DNA from: Yersinia entomophaga
GTDB taxonomy: Bacteria > Pseudomonadota > Gammaproteobacteria > Enterobacterales > Enterobacteriaceae
Assembly: GCF_001656035.1 (NCBI RefSeq)
Contig: NZ_CP010029.1
Span: forward strand, 1,813,687-1,871,074
Length of the DNA: 57,388 nucleotides
Reading direction: 5' to 3'
The translations under genes and the position numbers were made by a program. The notes below the pieces were generated by a model. That model was not told the DNA's origin, searched no databases, and saw only the letters and a program-made list of their open reading frames with translations. Positions within the stretch are counted from its first letter, which is position 1, and every line of letters begins with the position of its first letter. Shown here in pieces: positions 40,327 to 49,171 of the stretch.

Positions 40327-40412
40327 CAATCAACCGATCTTGTACTGACCTAAAAACCAAAACGTCTGGCTGCCTAAGCCGCCCGACTGCGTTCAGTGAC
40401 TTCTCAACATAA

Positions 40413-43178
40413 TTACAGGTCGTAACTCAGTTGCAGCCAGAACTGGCGCCCCGGTTCATAGGAGTGCAACACCTTGTCTTCATACACAAAAGTGTCCGCC
40501 ACGTTGCGTTTGTTCAGTACGTTATTCACCTCGACCGAGATCCCCGCACCATAGGCAAAATCAGGTTTCCAGGTCACTTTGGTGTCCCAGCGGTAGGTGC
40601 TGGCAAAGTGGGTCTTCTCGTACTTCAACATCTGCGAACCGGTGGTCGGATCGGTGTAATAATCTTGCTGGTAGCGTACCGCCTGATCCCGCGGGCCACG
40701 CCATTGCAGCAGGTTATAGAAGGTCAGGTTGTGTTCCTGCCAATCACTGGTCAGCTCCAGATTGAAGCGCCACGGCGAGTTAAAGTTGGTGGAGGGTAAA
40801 TCGGAAGCGTTAATCACCTTGCCGTCGTACCAGACTTTATCCGAATCCAGCTTGGTGCTTGGGTCGAAGAAAGCGTAACCCTGATCTTTCGGCGTATTGC
40901 TCTTACTTTGCTGCCAGCTCAGGGAACCGGTCATAGCATGAGACAACGCACCAGTTTCCCACGGCTGATTGTTGCTCACGGAAAGTGAAACCGTATCGTT
41001 GCTGCTGCGGCCGCCGTTATCAAAGGTACGAATGCGCGACTGCAAACTATTACCGCTGTTCGGATACTTAGTACGGCTGCGTACCTCGTCATAACCTTCG
41101 CGGTGAACATATTGCAAACGCCACTGGGTTTTCATGATTTGCTGTTGCAGAGCGAGGCTTAACTCATCGTTATAAGGCGTTGAAAGTTTATCGATACCTT
41201 CGAAATCTTTCACGTCGCCCCACTCAACCTGATTGGGATCGCGGTGACAGTCGTAGTAGCAATTCTGCATACCGGCGTTTTGCGCTTCATACAGCGCATA
41301 GGTCAGCATTGAACGACCATAGTAACGGTTAGCCCCAGCGATCAGCACCGTATTACCAGTTCCGAAAATATCCAAACTGCTGCTCAAACGCGGAGCAATA
41401 TTGGTCTGGCCGACAAAATCATCCCGATCCACACGTACGCCCGGACGCACGGTCAAACGGCCATACTGCATGCTGTCGTCAAGGAACAGGGCGTAGCTGG
41501 TGTAATCCGCTTTATAGGTTCCCGCGCGAAAGCGGGTGATATTGCTGGGCTGAGCATCTGAAGTAAGCCAGTCTGGCGATCCGTAGAACCGATAGCGGTA
41601 GTAATCCCGATCCCGTTGATAGCGCGCCTCGGTTTTATTAACTTCAAAACCAACGTTTGGCGAGTGGAACATCCCCAGCGCCTCAAATTGATTAAAGCGC
41701 AGCACCCCTTTCGCCGTGGCACTGTTTTGTCGGGTGATCAAGTCCCCCTGCCCGCCATTGTTGTAATAACCCGTATTCGGCCAGTTTGAATAATCTTCCA
41801 GGGCGAAGAAATCTTTCACATCATTGGTGCGCTCATCCACCAGCTTTTGGTAACCGGCGGTTAAATCCAGGTTGGCAAAATCAAAGCGGTGCTCTAACTG
41901 CAACGTCGTGTTCAAGCCATTATGATCGTTATCGTAGCCTGAATTGATTACGCTGCTGGAAAAGAGCGAGCTGGTATAGGCCGAGTAATTGCCGGATAAA
42001 TGCAGGCTGGTACGCTCATTGGCATCCCATGAGAACTTGGCGAAATAGTTATCAGACACCCGTTTCTGGCTGCGGTAGCCGCCGTCCATTGAGACGCCTT
42101 CCAGCTCATTATTCGGCCCTATCTGTAAACCGCTGCCGCCGCTGGTATAAGTCGGAATATCCGAAATACGATGCGAGGCAGAAAAGACTACGCCCAGATT
42201 ATCGGTTATGCCCGCTTCAAACCAACCCCCGAAGTTCTGTTTACTGTATTTCGGCTGGAAGCGATCTGGCCGACTGGTGTCATTCTTTGAGCTGTCAAAA
42301 GCGGTGCCGGGATCGGTAAACACCTTGTTCCACGCCGAACGGGTTTCGCGGAAATATAAATGTGCGCTGTTATCACCACGCCAGCGACGGCTGGTGACAT
42401 CCAGCGTACCGCCGGTAAAACCACCATATTCCACCGGAATGTTGTTATCGAACACAGTCACGCTGTCGATTAAACGGCTATCGAGATAAATCCCCTGATC
42501 GCTGCTGTCAACGCGGGTCGTGGTTTCACCATTGCCACTGCTGGCCGGATCGACGTCGTTGTTAAAGCTCACGCCATCCAGTTTGTAGTTGTTTTGGTAG
42601 CTGGAAGAACCGTGGATAGAAATCGCACTCGGCTTGATTTCCCCTTGATTGAGACTGGTGTTACCGCTGTTAGAAAACTGTACCGCCGGATTGGTACGCA
42701 ATAATTCGGTAATGTTACCGTTGCCGGTAGTGCGCTGGCGAATCTCTTCCGAAGTAATCACCTGCGGGGCTGACATCAGATTATCCGCTGCCCGACCGCT
42801 GGTTTCCCCCATCACAGAGGTAGTCGGAAGAATAATAGCGCCGGTGTTAGCACCTTTCATCGTCGGTGGACGAATAACAAAACCGCTACCGCTGCTAACC
42901 AACTCCAGGCCGCTGCCCGCCAGTAATTGCTGCAACGCAGACTGCGGGCTGTAATTACCATGCAGAGCGGGCGCTCGCAGGTTACGCAGCTCGGATTCAT
43001 CGAATAACACATGCAGTTGGCCTTGCTGCGCCACATTGGCAATAGCGTTGGCTAACGGTTGCTCCGCCATATTGAGCTGTAAATCGGCGGCGCCTGCCCC
43101 TTGACTCATCAGCAGCGTTGCCAGCGCCAGGGCAGAAAGAACAGGCATCCCAGAAGGTTTCTTTTTGTTGTAAGTCAT
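40413..43178 (-). CDS. yddB: TonB-dependent receptor with STN signalling domain (YddB/FusA-like)
   Basis: A 921-residue outer-membrane receptor. A signal peptide ends GAGA at residue 30. Residues 31-105 form an STN domain (PLANAIANVAQQGQLHVLFDE), which passes a ligand signal to an anti-sigma factor. A plug domain follows (QVITSEEIRQRTTGNGNITE) and then a 22-strand barrel ending in a C-terminal aromatic-rich strand (FWLQLSYDL). Its neighbours identify it as the ferredoxin-type receptor FusA/YddB rather than a siderophore receptor. The STN domain and the adjacent FecIR pair indicate surface signalling. It is preceded by a terminator-like hairpin and a Fur-like box. Confidence 0.92.
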   Translation of the reverse strand: MTYNKKKPSGMPVLSALALATLLMSQGAGAADLQLNMAEQPLANAIANVAQQGQLHVLFDESELRNLRAPALHGNYSPQSALQQLLAGSGLELVSSGSGFVIRPPTMKGANTGAIILPTTSVMGETSGRAADNLMSAPQVITSEEIRQRTTGNGNITELLRTNPAVQFSNSGNTSLNQGEIKPSAISIHGSSSYQNNYKLDGVSFNNDVDPASSGNGETTTRVDSSDQGIYLDSRLIDSVTVFDNNIPVEYGGFTGGTLDVTSRRWRGDNSAHLYFRETRSAWNKVFTDPGTAFDSSKNDTSRPDRFQPKYSKQNFGGWFEAGITDNLGVVFSASHRISDIPTYTSGGSGLQIGPNNELEGVSMDGGYRSQKRVSDNYFAKFSWDANERTSLHLSGNYSAYTSSLFSSSVINSGYDNDHNGLNTTLQLEHRFDFANLDLTAGYQKLVDERTNDVKDFFALEDYSNWPNTGYYNNGGQGDLITRQNSATAKGVLRFNQFEALGMFHSPNVGFEVNKTEARYQRDRDYYRYRFYGSPDWLTSDAQPSNITRFRAGTYKADYTSYALFLDDSMQYGRLTVRPGVRVDRDDFVGQTNIAPRLSSSLDIFGTGNTVLIAGANRYYGRSMLTYALYEAQNAGMQNCYYDCHRDPNQVEWGDVKDFEGIDKLSTPYNDELSLALQQQIMKTQWRLQYVHREGYDEVRSRTKYPNSGNSLQSRIRTFDNGGRSSNDTVSLSVSNNQPWETGALSHAMTGSLSWQQSKSNTPKDQGYAFFDPSTKLDSDKVWYDGKVINASDLPSTNFNSPWRFNLELTSDWQEHNLTFYNLLQWRGPRDQAVRYQQDYYTDPTTGSQMLKYEKTHFASTYRWDTKVTWKPDFAYGAGISVEVNNVLNKRNVADTFVYEDKVLHSYEPGRQFWLQLSYDL

Positions 43179-43198
43179 CTCGCAATTTCTTCCCTAGA

Positions 43199-43231
43199 AA
43201 ATAAAAATGCCTTGCCAATGGGCAGAGGCAT
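43199..43231 (-). terminator. Hairpin with T-run between fecR and the receptor gene
   Basis: On the minus strand ATGCCTCTGCCC (43231-43220) pairs with GGCAAGGCAT, with one bulged C, followed by TTTTTATTTT. It is a good intrinsic terminator only about 20 bases ahead of the receptor ATG. It may attenuate or insulate receptor expression from fecIR transcription. Confidence 0.75.
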
Positions 43232-43243
43232 CAGGGAAGACGA

Positions 43244-43262
43244 GAGAATGAGAATTATCCTC
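43244..43262. promoter_or_regulatory. Fur-like box between fecR and the receptor gene
   Basis: GAGAATGAGAATTATCCTC matches 14 of 19 positions of the Fur consensus GATAATGATAATCATTATC. It sits just after the fecR stop, upstream of the hairpin and the receptor gene. Iron control of the receptor fits its role. Confidence 0.6.
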
Positions 43263-43283
43263 ACCTATGAAATGAATTATTTT

Positions 43284-44252
43284 TTACTTTTGCTGCGGGC
43301 GCGGCAAAATCAACGCGTTACCCTGAGCGTCCTGTACAACATTCACCGCCAAAAGCAGCGGTAAAGCGTTTAAGAACTCATCCGGATTAGCTAAATCCAG
43401 CGAACCTGAAACCGGCAGCGATGCCAAGCGCCCGTCGGTCAACTCGATTTTTCCTGACCGATAGCGCGCCAACTCTTTCAGTAGCTCGCCCAATGGCCGA
43501 TTGCGGAATGAAATTTGCCCACTACGCCATTCGCCGACTTCATTCACCTGCCGCTGACCTCGCTGTAGATCGTTTTCCCCTTTCAGCAAGCGCGCTGAAT
43601 CTCCGGCATGCAACATCACGGTTTCCATAGATGGCCGCCCGGTGACCGCTACAGTACCTTGGCGTACCGCCACCCCCATTTCATCAGCGTCATAGCGGAC
43701 GTCAAATTCGGTTCCCACGACCCGCACCTGACTTTCTCCGGCATAGACCAAAAAAGGTCGCTGCTTATTTGCCGCCACCTGCAAATACACCTCGCCATGA
43801 TCCAGCCAGAGTTGGCGTTTTTTCCTAGCGTAGTGAACACGCATTTTAGTATATCGATTCAAATGCACGCGGCTGCCGTCGGACAGCACCACTTCACGAG
43901 CATAATTATCGGTTTGCAGATGAATATCGTGCATCAGCACTAGCGGCAACTGACTGGCAGGCAACCACAGAGCAAGCAAAAAGAAAGCCCCAGCGGCACA
44001 GGCGCGCAGCGGACGCCACCAGCTCGGTTTTGCCTTAGGCTGCGCAGCACTCGCCGGGCGCGTAATCAGGGCACAGTCCCCCCAGATTTGCTGCATCTGT
44101 CGAAAAGCCTCAGCGTGAGCCGCAGAGCGCTGTAACCATTCCTGAAATTGCCGTTGTTCCGCATCGTTAAGGCGACGCCCCTGGCTGCGGCTAAACCACA
44201 GCGCAGCCTGTTCGTCGATTTCTGTTTCCAGAAGGCGGCTAGCGTCCGTCAT
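43284..44252 (-). CDS. FecR-type anti-sigma factor / signal transducer
   Basis: A 322-residue inner-membrane protein that relays the receptor signal to its sigma factor. The cytoplasmic N-terminal DUF4880 domain shows EQAALWFSRSQGRRLN and FQEWLQRSAAHAEAFRQMQQ. One membrane helix lies at about 85-108. The periplasmic FecR domain follows, with REVVLSDGSRVHLNRYTKM and VRQGTVAV, and a C-terminal STN-like region (FRNRPLGELLKELARYRSGKI in two pieces). A GTG three codons upstream is possible, but AGGAG is better spaced for the ATG at 44252. It overlaps the sigma factor gene by 14 bases. Confidence 0.92.
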   Translation of the reverse strand: MTDASRLLETEIDEQAALWFSRSQGRRLNDAEQRQFQEWLQRSAAHAEAFRQMQQIWGDCALITRPASAAQPKAKPSWWRPLRACAAGAFFLLALWLPASQLPLVLMHDIHLQTDNYAREVVLSDGSRVHLNRYTKMRVHYARKKRQLWLDHGEVYLQVAANKQRPFLVYAGESQVRVVGTEFDVRYDADEMGVAVRQGTVAVTGRPSMETVMLHAGDSARLLKGENDLQRGQRQVNEVGEWRSGQISFRNRPLGELLKELARYRSGKIELTDGRLASLPVSGSLDLANPDEFLNALPLLLAVNVVQDAQGNALILPRPQQK

Positions 44253-44784
44253 TGTGCTCACTCTCCTGTTCCGCTACGTAGCGTTTACAATGCACCAAGG
44301 CACCGGCAATGTGCTTTTCTACCATACTGACAGAAATTCCCATTCTCTCGGCCACTTCAATTTGCGATAAACCGTCAAAGCGGTGCATTAAAAAAGCCTC
44401 CCGACGACGAGGAGAAAGGCTTTGCAACGCTTCCTCCAGCCGATTTAAACGCTGTTGGTGTTCGAATAAACGCTGCGGTTCGGTTTCTGTCGGCGCAACT
44501 TCCTCTCTACCTAGGCTATCTTCATGATTTTCAGACAATAATAGCCGCTGCTTTCCGGTAGCACGCCAATGATCGATAAGCACCCGATGAGCAATTTTGA
44601 ACAAAAAGGCGCGCGAATGCTCCACCGGTGTTTGCCTGGCACGTTTCAACCACAGTGTGAATACGTCCTGTGACAAGTCCTTGGCATCGCTGGCGTTATC
44701 CACTCTTTTACGAAAGAAGCTAACCAACTGACCGTAAGTGGCCTGATAGGCCAAACTCACCCTGTTTGATGGGGGTTTATCCAT
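44239..44784 (-). CDS. FecI-type ECF sigma factor
   Basis: A 181-residue extracytoplasmic-function sigma factor. Region 2 shows YGQLVSFFRKRVDNASDAKDLSQDVF and FLFKIAHRVLIDHWR; region 4 shows LSPRRREAFLMHRFDGLSQIEVAERM and VSMVEKHI. These are the FecI-group motifs. Its likely target is the promoter of the receptor operon. The frame is open 41 codons upstream, but the ATG at 44784 has GGA 7 bases ahead and begins where homology begins. A Fur-like box lies about 210 bases upstream. Confidence 0.92.
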   Translation of the reverse strand: MDKPPSNRVSLAYQATYGQLVSFFRKRVDNASDAKDLSQDVFTLWLKRARQTPVEHSRAFLFKIAHRVLIDHWRATGKQRLLLSENHEDSLGREEVAPTETEPQRLFEHQQRLNRLEEALQSLSPRRREAFLMHRFDGLSQIEVAERMGISVSMVEKHIAGALVHCKRYVAEQESEHNDGR

Positions 44785-45170
44785 GAATGCATCCGTTAAA
44801 GTCGCGCGGTCCTTTTGACCTGTGCCGTTCAGGCCAGCATAGGTATTGAAGCCGTCAGGTACATCAATCCGGTTGCCCACATCTGGCTGTAAAATAGCGT
44901 TCCACAATTTTCTCTGCTGATTCGGCGGATACTCGTAGGCCCCGCTCTTCTGAAGCTGGCGGTTATAAGCAAAACTCGGAATAAATGCAAATGATAATGC
45001 CTATAACTATCAATATGCTTATTGTTACGTATAATCCGCAGCTTGGCTGTCGGTGTTATTGAGTGCAGGGAAAGTGATAAATATCATCGGCACGGCATGG
45101 GCAGCCATTTATAAAAAGGGTTTATAATCAATAAAATAACGCCGAGAATACGGCGTTCGCGGAGTCGGTA
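44785..45170. other. Divergent promoter region of the sigma factor and tonB-like genes
   Basis: The 386-base gap contains a Fur-like box (44993-45011) and a small palindrome TGATA-AA-TATCA at 45075-45086. Both divergent genes probably start transcription here. No gene was seen. Confidence 0.5.
44993..45011. promoter_or_regulatory. Fur-like box in the fecI/tonB divergent region
   Basis: GATAATGCCTATAACTATC matches 14 of 19 positions of the Fur consensus, with both outer hexamers nearly perfect. Its place between two divergent iron-uptake genes supports the assignment. Confidence 0.7.
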
Positions 45171-46019
45171 ATGAAATCATTCTACCCACAGCCAGCCCAT
45201 AGCCACGGCCCAACCACTGCAGCGGCTCACTTTACACCACACACTTTTGGACCGCCGGAAGGCAACCCGCGCACCCGCTGGACCGCCAGTTTACTGCTGG
45301 GCTTAGCGCTACATTTACTGGCCGCAGTGTTAATGCTGGGCTGGTGGAATCGGCTTTCACCTCAGGGCGCGTTGCCACCGGCAGTAATGGTAGAAATGGC
45401 GATTTTTCAGCAAGCTAAAACCGCGCCAACTGACGTACCACAAGGTGTTTTGCAGCAAATGGCGGCACCTGATGACGTTCAGCCGGTCAAAAAGGAGTTG
45501 CTGGAGCAGCCGAAGCTGGCGCTTTCTCCCCGCGGTACTCACGCGATTCGGCCGGAGAAAGTCGATAGCAAGAAAAAACCGGTAGTAAAACCGAAACCAA
45601 CCGAAACCCCGTTGCCGGTCATAGCCGAAAATACCGCATCAACCACCAGCGCCCCATTGCCCGGTTCGGCCAAGAAAAACGCCGCCAACTTTTCCAGCGC
45701 TTCTTCCGCGGCAATCAACGGTAAAGCCGCATGGCAAGGGGAAGTATTAGCCCATATCGATCGCTATAAACGTTATCCCCGAGAAGGGTTACGCTATCGT
45801 TTGGAAGGGGTGAGCCATGTGCGTTTTGTGGTTGATCTGAAAGGAAAAGTGTTATTAGCAGAGCTGATCACCAGTTCCGGCGCCAGAATTCTTGACCGCG
45901 AAGCTATGACGTTGATTTCCCGCGCTCAGCCAATGCCCGCGCCACCGGCAGACATTCTAAACAACGGAACTATCGAAGTCATCGCCCCTATCGCCTACAA
46001 CGTTAAAGGCGCTTATTAG
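45171..46019 (+). CDS. TonB-like energy transducer (FusB-like)
   Basis: A 282-residue TonB-family protein. A long cytoplasmic N-terminus precedes one membrane helix (about 38-60, SLLLGLALHLLAAVLMLGWW). A proline/lysine-rich linker (about 100-160) spans the periplasm. The C-terminal TonB domain (about 190-282) carries HIDRYKRYPREGLRYRLEGV, the YP motif that contacts receptors. In Pectobacterium a dedicated TonB (FusB) drives ferredoxin import, so this is probably the partner of the adjacent receptor. No ExoB/ExoD genes are nearby, so it would use ExbBD from elsewhere. GGAG precedes the ATG. Confidence 0.88.
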   Translation: MKSFYPQPAHSHGPTTAAAHFTPHTFGPPEGNPRTRWTASLLLGLALHLLAAVLMLGWWNRLSPQGALPPAVMVEMAIFQQAKTAPTDVPQGVLQQMAAPDDVQPVKKELLEQPKLALSPRGTHAIRPEKVDSKKKPVVKPKPTETPLPVIAENTASTTSAPLPGSAKKNAANFSSASSAAINGKAAWQGEVLAHIDRYKRYPREGLRYRLEGVSHVRFVVDLKGKVLLAELITSSGARILDREAMTLISRAQPMPAPPADILNNGTIEVIAPIAYNVKGAY

Positions 46020-46024
46020 TGAGC

Positions 46025-46056
46025 ACTGCGCAAGGCCAGAATGGTCACGCGCAGTA
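46025..46056. terminator. Inverted repeat between tonB-like gene and yedF
   Basis: ACTGCGC pairs with GCGCAGT across a 17-base loop between two convergent genes. It has no clear T-run, so termination is uncertain. Confidence 0.4.
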
Positions 46057-46086
46057 GCCAGTCACCTAACAAAGCCAAGGGCGTAG

Positions 46087-46326
46087 CTACCTTTGAATAA
46101 GATAACGAATGGTCGGCCCATCCTGCTGAATATCCAACACTTTATAGCCATAATTACGTGCATCCAGCGGGATATTATTGATCGATTGTGGGCAATCGCT
46201 GATCACCTCCAGTATTTCCCCTGGTTTGAGCTGCGGCATGGCTTCCAGCGTAGCGACTGCTGGATATGGACAGGGCTCTCCGACCATGTCTAGTCGGTAA
46301 TCTGGAACTATCGGTTGGGTGCTCAT
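46087..46326 (-). CDS. yedF: TusA/SirA-family sulfur carrier YedF
   Basis: A 79-residue TusA-like protein. The family CPxP motif is Cys18-Pro-Tyr-Pro in GEPCPYPAVATLEAM, so the second proline position is kept; Cys44 (ISDCPQS) is also present. TusA homologues pair with YeeE/YedE membrane proteins for uptake of thiosulfate or related sulfur or selenium species. It overlaps yedE by 4 bases (ATGA), so the two are co-translated. The exact substrate is unsettled. Confidence 0.93.
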   Translation of the reverse strand: MSTQPIVPDYRLDMVGEPCPYPAVATLEAMPQLKPGEILEVISDCPQSINNIPLDARNYGYKVLDIQQDGPTIRYLIQR

Positions 46327-47537
46327 AGTGATTCCTTAGATAAAATTGGCGCGGCAGCTTTACGACTGCGGAAGAAGCGTTTTTCCCACCACAACATGGC
46401 GGCAAAAGCGATGCCTAATAACAGATAGGTTATCAGCAGCCCTCCGATTGGGCCGAAGGTGTCCAGCAGATTGACTTTGTCATGGTTTGTCACGAGCACT
46501 GGGGCAAAATCATCCCAGTAATATGCCAATAGAGTGGCACCGATAACGTTGCCTAAACCGACCCACCAGTAGTGAATTTGCCCTTCTACAGCACGATACA
46601 TCCAGCCGGTTTCACAGCCACCAGCTAGCACAATGCCGAAACCGAATAACAGGCCACCAATGACCGCATTTGGCCCTGCCCACAGGATTTTCGGCGCAAC
46701 ACCCAGTTGAACATAGCTAAAGATACCAATAGCGCTCACCGCCATGCCGAGAATAATGGCTTTTGCCATATGGGTACGGCCAGTAATCCACAGATCGCGA
46801 AAAGCCGATGTGAAGCAAATCTGCGCCCGTTCGATCAATAAGCCAAAACCAATGCCAAATAGCATAGCAATGCCGAGTTTAGGCGCCTGGAATAATTCGG
46901 TTAACGCCCAGCATAATGCCAGCGCGAATACCACCATACCCAGACGGAAACGGCGCTTTGCGCGCTGAGGATTTTGCGTTAACGGTGCTGCTGCGCTGAC
47001 TTTCTGCAATTTCACCGGAATACGGAATATTGGTAACAGCGTAAATTTTGCCCCGAAATAGGAGCCAGCCGCCGTTGCGAGGGCAAAAAACCAAGCGTGT
47101 AATGAAAATTGAGGAATACCAGTAAAAAATGCAGCTAAATTGCACCCCATAGCCAGACGAGCGCCAAAACCGGCAATAATCCCACCTACCAGCGCCTGAG
47201 CAATTCGAATACCGTGTTGGGGCTTACGTAGCTTAATATTGTTAGCCCACAGCGCCGCAGCGATACAACCGGCAAACATGCCGATAATCATCATTCCGTC
47301 GATACGGTCCAGCGGCGTACCTTCGAAACCTATAACTTTAAAGTAGCCCCACTCCTGCGGGTTAGCGCCGAACCACTGCATTACATGCCCGCCCCAGCGT
47401 GTGAACTCTCCGGTCACGGCCCAAAAAGTACCGGTCAGGCCAAAATAGTAGGTCGATAAGATCCCTGCGGCGATCACCGCCGGAAGCGGTGCCCAAAATC
47501 GCACCAAATATTCGGATTTAAACGACTGCCAGGTCAT
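46323..47537 (-). CDS. yedE: YeeE/YedE family transporter (putative selenium/sulfur compound)
   Basis: A 404-residue inner-membrane protein with about ten helices. Conserved cysteine motifs of the family are RLAMGCNLAAFFTG in the middle, ERAQICFTSAFRD, and AGGCETGWMYRAVEG near 325; in the related thiosulfate channel TsuA such cysteines relay the substrate. The frame extends to 47552, but ATG at 47537 has AGGA close upstream and gives the family start MTWQSFK. It is operonic with yedF. Confidence 0.92.
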   Translation of the reverse strand: MTWQSFKSEYLVRFWAPLPAVIAAGILSTYYFGLTGTFWAVTGEFTRWGGHVMQWFGANPQEWGYFKVIGFEGTPLDRIDGMMIIGMFAGCIAAALWANNIKLRKPQHGIRIAQALVGGIIAGFGARLAMGCNLAAFFTGIPQFSLHAWFFALATAAGSYFGAKFTLLPIFRIPVKLQKVSAAAPLTQNPQRAKRRFRLGMVVFALALCWALTELFQAPKLGIAMLFGIGFGLLIERAQICFTSAFRDLWITGRTHMAKAIILGMAVSAIGIFSYVQLGVAPKILWAGPNAVIGGLLFGFGIVLAGGCETGWMYRAVEGQIHYWWVGLGNVIGATLLAYYWDDFAPVLVTNHDKVNLLDTFGPIGGLLITYLLLGIAFAAMLWWEKRFFRSRKAAAPILSKESL

Positions 47538-47854
47538 GCTTCCTCCACGCAATATTCATCCCCCACGCAGCGAGGTTTGTTATCGCCGATGGAATAAAAA
47601 GTTAAAAAGACTCGCAATGATAAGGCAATTTAAACCCACAGAGTATTTAATCCTGCATAGTTTGTAAGGTTTTTGTCTTTCCCGCCACGCAGTGGAGCAG
47701 GGATCTATTATTGAGAAAGGAAAGTTACATTGGTGCAGAACAGAAACGTGAACGCTAAATAATCGGGTTTATCGAAGAGAAATAGGGTAGCCGGTATAAA
47801 AAACCCGCGGCGCACATTCGGCAAACCGCGGGCTTCGATCCAGACAGGAGTTAA
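47538..47854 (-). other. gltP-yedE intergenic region
   Basis: About 317 bases. It holds the gltP terminator (47797-47832) and presumably the yedE promoter. Nothing else was recognised. Confidence 0.4.
47797..47832 (-). terminator. gltP terminator
   Basis: On the minus strand CCCGCGG (47832-47826) pairs with CCGCGGG (47810-47804), followed by TTTTTTAT. Confidence 0.9.
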
Positions 47855-49171
47855 CTAACCTTGGCTAGCTGGAGTTTGTTGTTCCGCGAAGAAAGATTTC
47901 TCATATTCTCGGGCTTTCTTCCGATCAAACTGGTGTTCCCACTTGGCAATCACCAATACTGCCAGTGCGTTACCCACAACGTTCAACGCAGTTCGCGCCA
48001 TATCCAGAATTCGGTCAACACCAGCAATAAATGCCAGACCTTCTAATGGAATGCCCACGCTGCCTAAGGTTGCCAGCAACACCACAAATGACACGCCCGG
48101 TACCCCCGCGATGCCTTTGGAAGTCACCATTAAGGTCAGCACCAGAACGATTTCCTGACCAATAGAAAGCTCAATACCATATAGCTGCGCGATGAAGATC
48201 GCCGCAATACTTTGGTACAACGTAGAACCATCCAGATTAAAGGAATAGCCGGTTGGCACCACAAAGCTGGTAATCGACTTTGGCGCGCCGTAGGCTTCCA
48301 TTTTCTCGATGATACGCGGCAAAACGGTTTCTGAGCTGGCAGTAGAATAAGCCAGAATCAGCTCATCTTTCAGAATGCGAATTAACGTCCAGATCCGCAG
48401 ATTACAGGCTCTGGCAACTGCGCCCATCACAACCAAGGCAAAGAAAAGAATTGCGGCGTAAACCAATATCACCAGCTTGGCGAGCGGAAGCAAGGCGGCA
48501 AAACCAAAATTCGCTACGGTCACGGAAATCAGGCCGAATACACCTATTGGGGCGTAACGCATGATCATATGTGTGACTTTAAACATGCTCTCAGAAACGG
48601 CTTTGAACACGTTAAGCAGCGGCTCTTTGGTTTCTTTTGGTAAAGAAGACAGCCCTAAACCAAACAGTACCGAGAAAAAAATAATCGGCAACATATCGCC
48701 ATTGGCCATCGAGGAGAAAACATTCGATGGGATCAGCGATAGAATGGTACTCACCAGACTATGGCTACCGCTTTGTACCTGCGCCGTGGTTTTTTCATAC
48801 TGAGAAATATCCACTGCGGTTAGCGTCGACATATCGATGCCATGACCCGGTTGGAAAAAATTGGCCAAAGTGATACCGACAATAATCGCGATAGTGGTGA
48901 TCACTTCAAAATAAATAATGGTCTTCAGGCCAATTCGCCCTAATTTCTTTGCATCTCCAACGCCAGCAATACCCACAATCAGCGTTGAAATAACAATAGG
49001 AACCACAATCATTTTAATTAAGCGAATAAAAATATCGCCAGCAGGGCTGAGAATATTACTGACTAACCAATCACGAGACTCGGCCTGATTATGGAGAACA
49101 GCACCAACCAGAATACCTAATACAAGCGCAATTAGGATTTGCCAAGCAAGACTTATTTTTACACTTTTCAT
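47855..49171 (-). CDS. gltP: Glutamate/aspartate:H+ symporter GltP
   Basis: GltP imports glutamate and aspartate with protons; it is a DAACS family trimer in the inner membrane. It has 438 residues. The helical-hairpin serine motif is AYSTASSETVLP. The transmembrane-7 region is SFNLDGSTLYQSIAA, in place of the NMDGT motif of other members, as in E. coli GltP, and hairpin 2 is TSKGIAGVPG. The ATG at 49171 gives the E. coli-like start MKSVKIS; a TTG two codons earlier is less likely. It is divergent from acs. Confidence 0.96.
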   Translation of the reverse strand: MKSVKISLAWQILIALVLGILVGAVLHNQAESRDWLVSNILSPAGDIFIRLIKMIVVPIVISTLIVGIAGVGDAKKLGRIGLKTIIYFEVITTIAIIVGITLANFFQPGHGIDMSTLTAVDISQYEKTTAQVQSGSHSLVSTILSLIPSNVFSSMANGDMLPIIFFSVLFGLGLSSLPKETKEPLLNVFKAVSESMFKVTHMIMRYAPIGVFGLISVTVANFGFAALLPLAKLVILVYAAILFFALVVMGAVARACNLRIWTLIRILKDELILAYSTASSETVLPRIIEKMEAYGAPKSITSFVVPTGYSFNLDGSTLYQSIAAIFIAQLYGIELSIGQEIVLVLTLMVTSKGIAGVPGVSFVVLLATLGSVGIPLEGLAFIAGVDRILDMARTALNVVGNALAVLVIAKWEHQFDRKKAREYEKSFFAEQQTPASQG

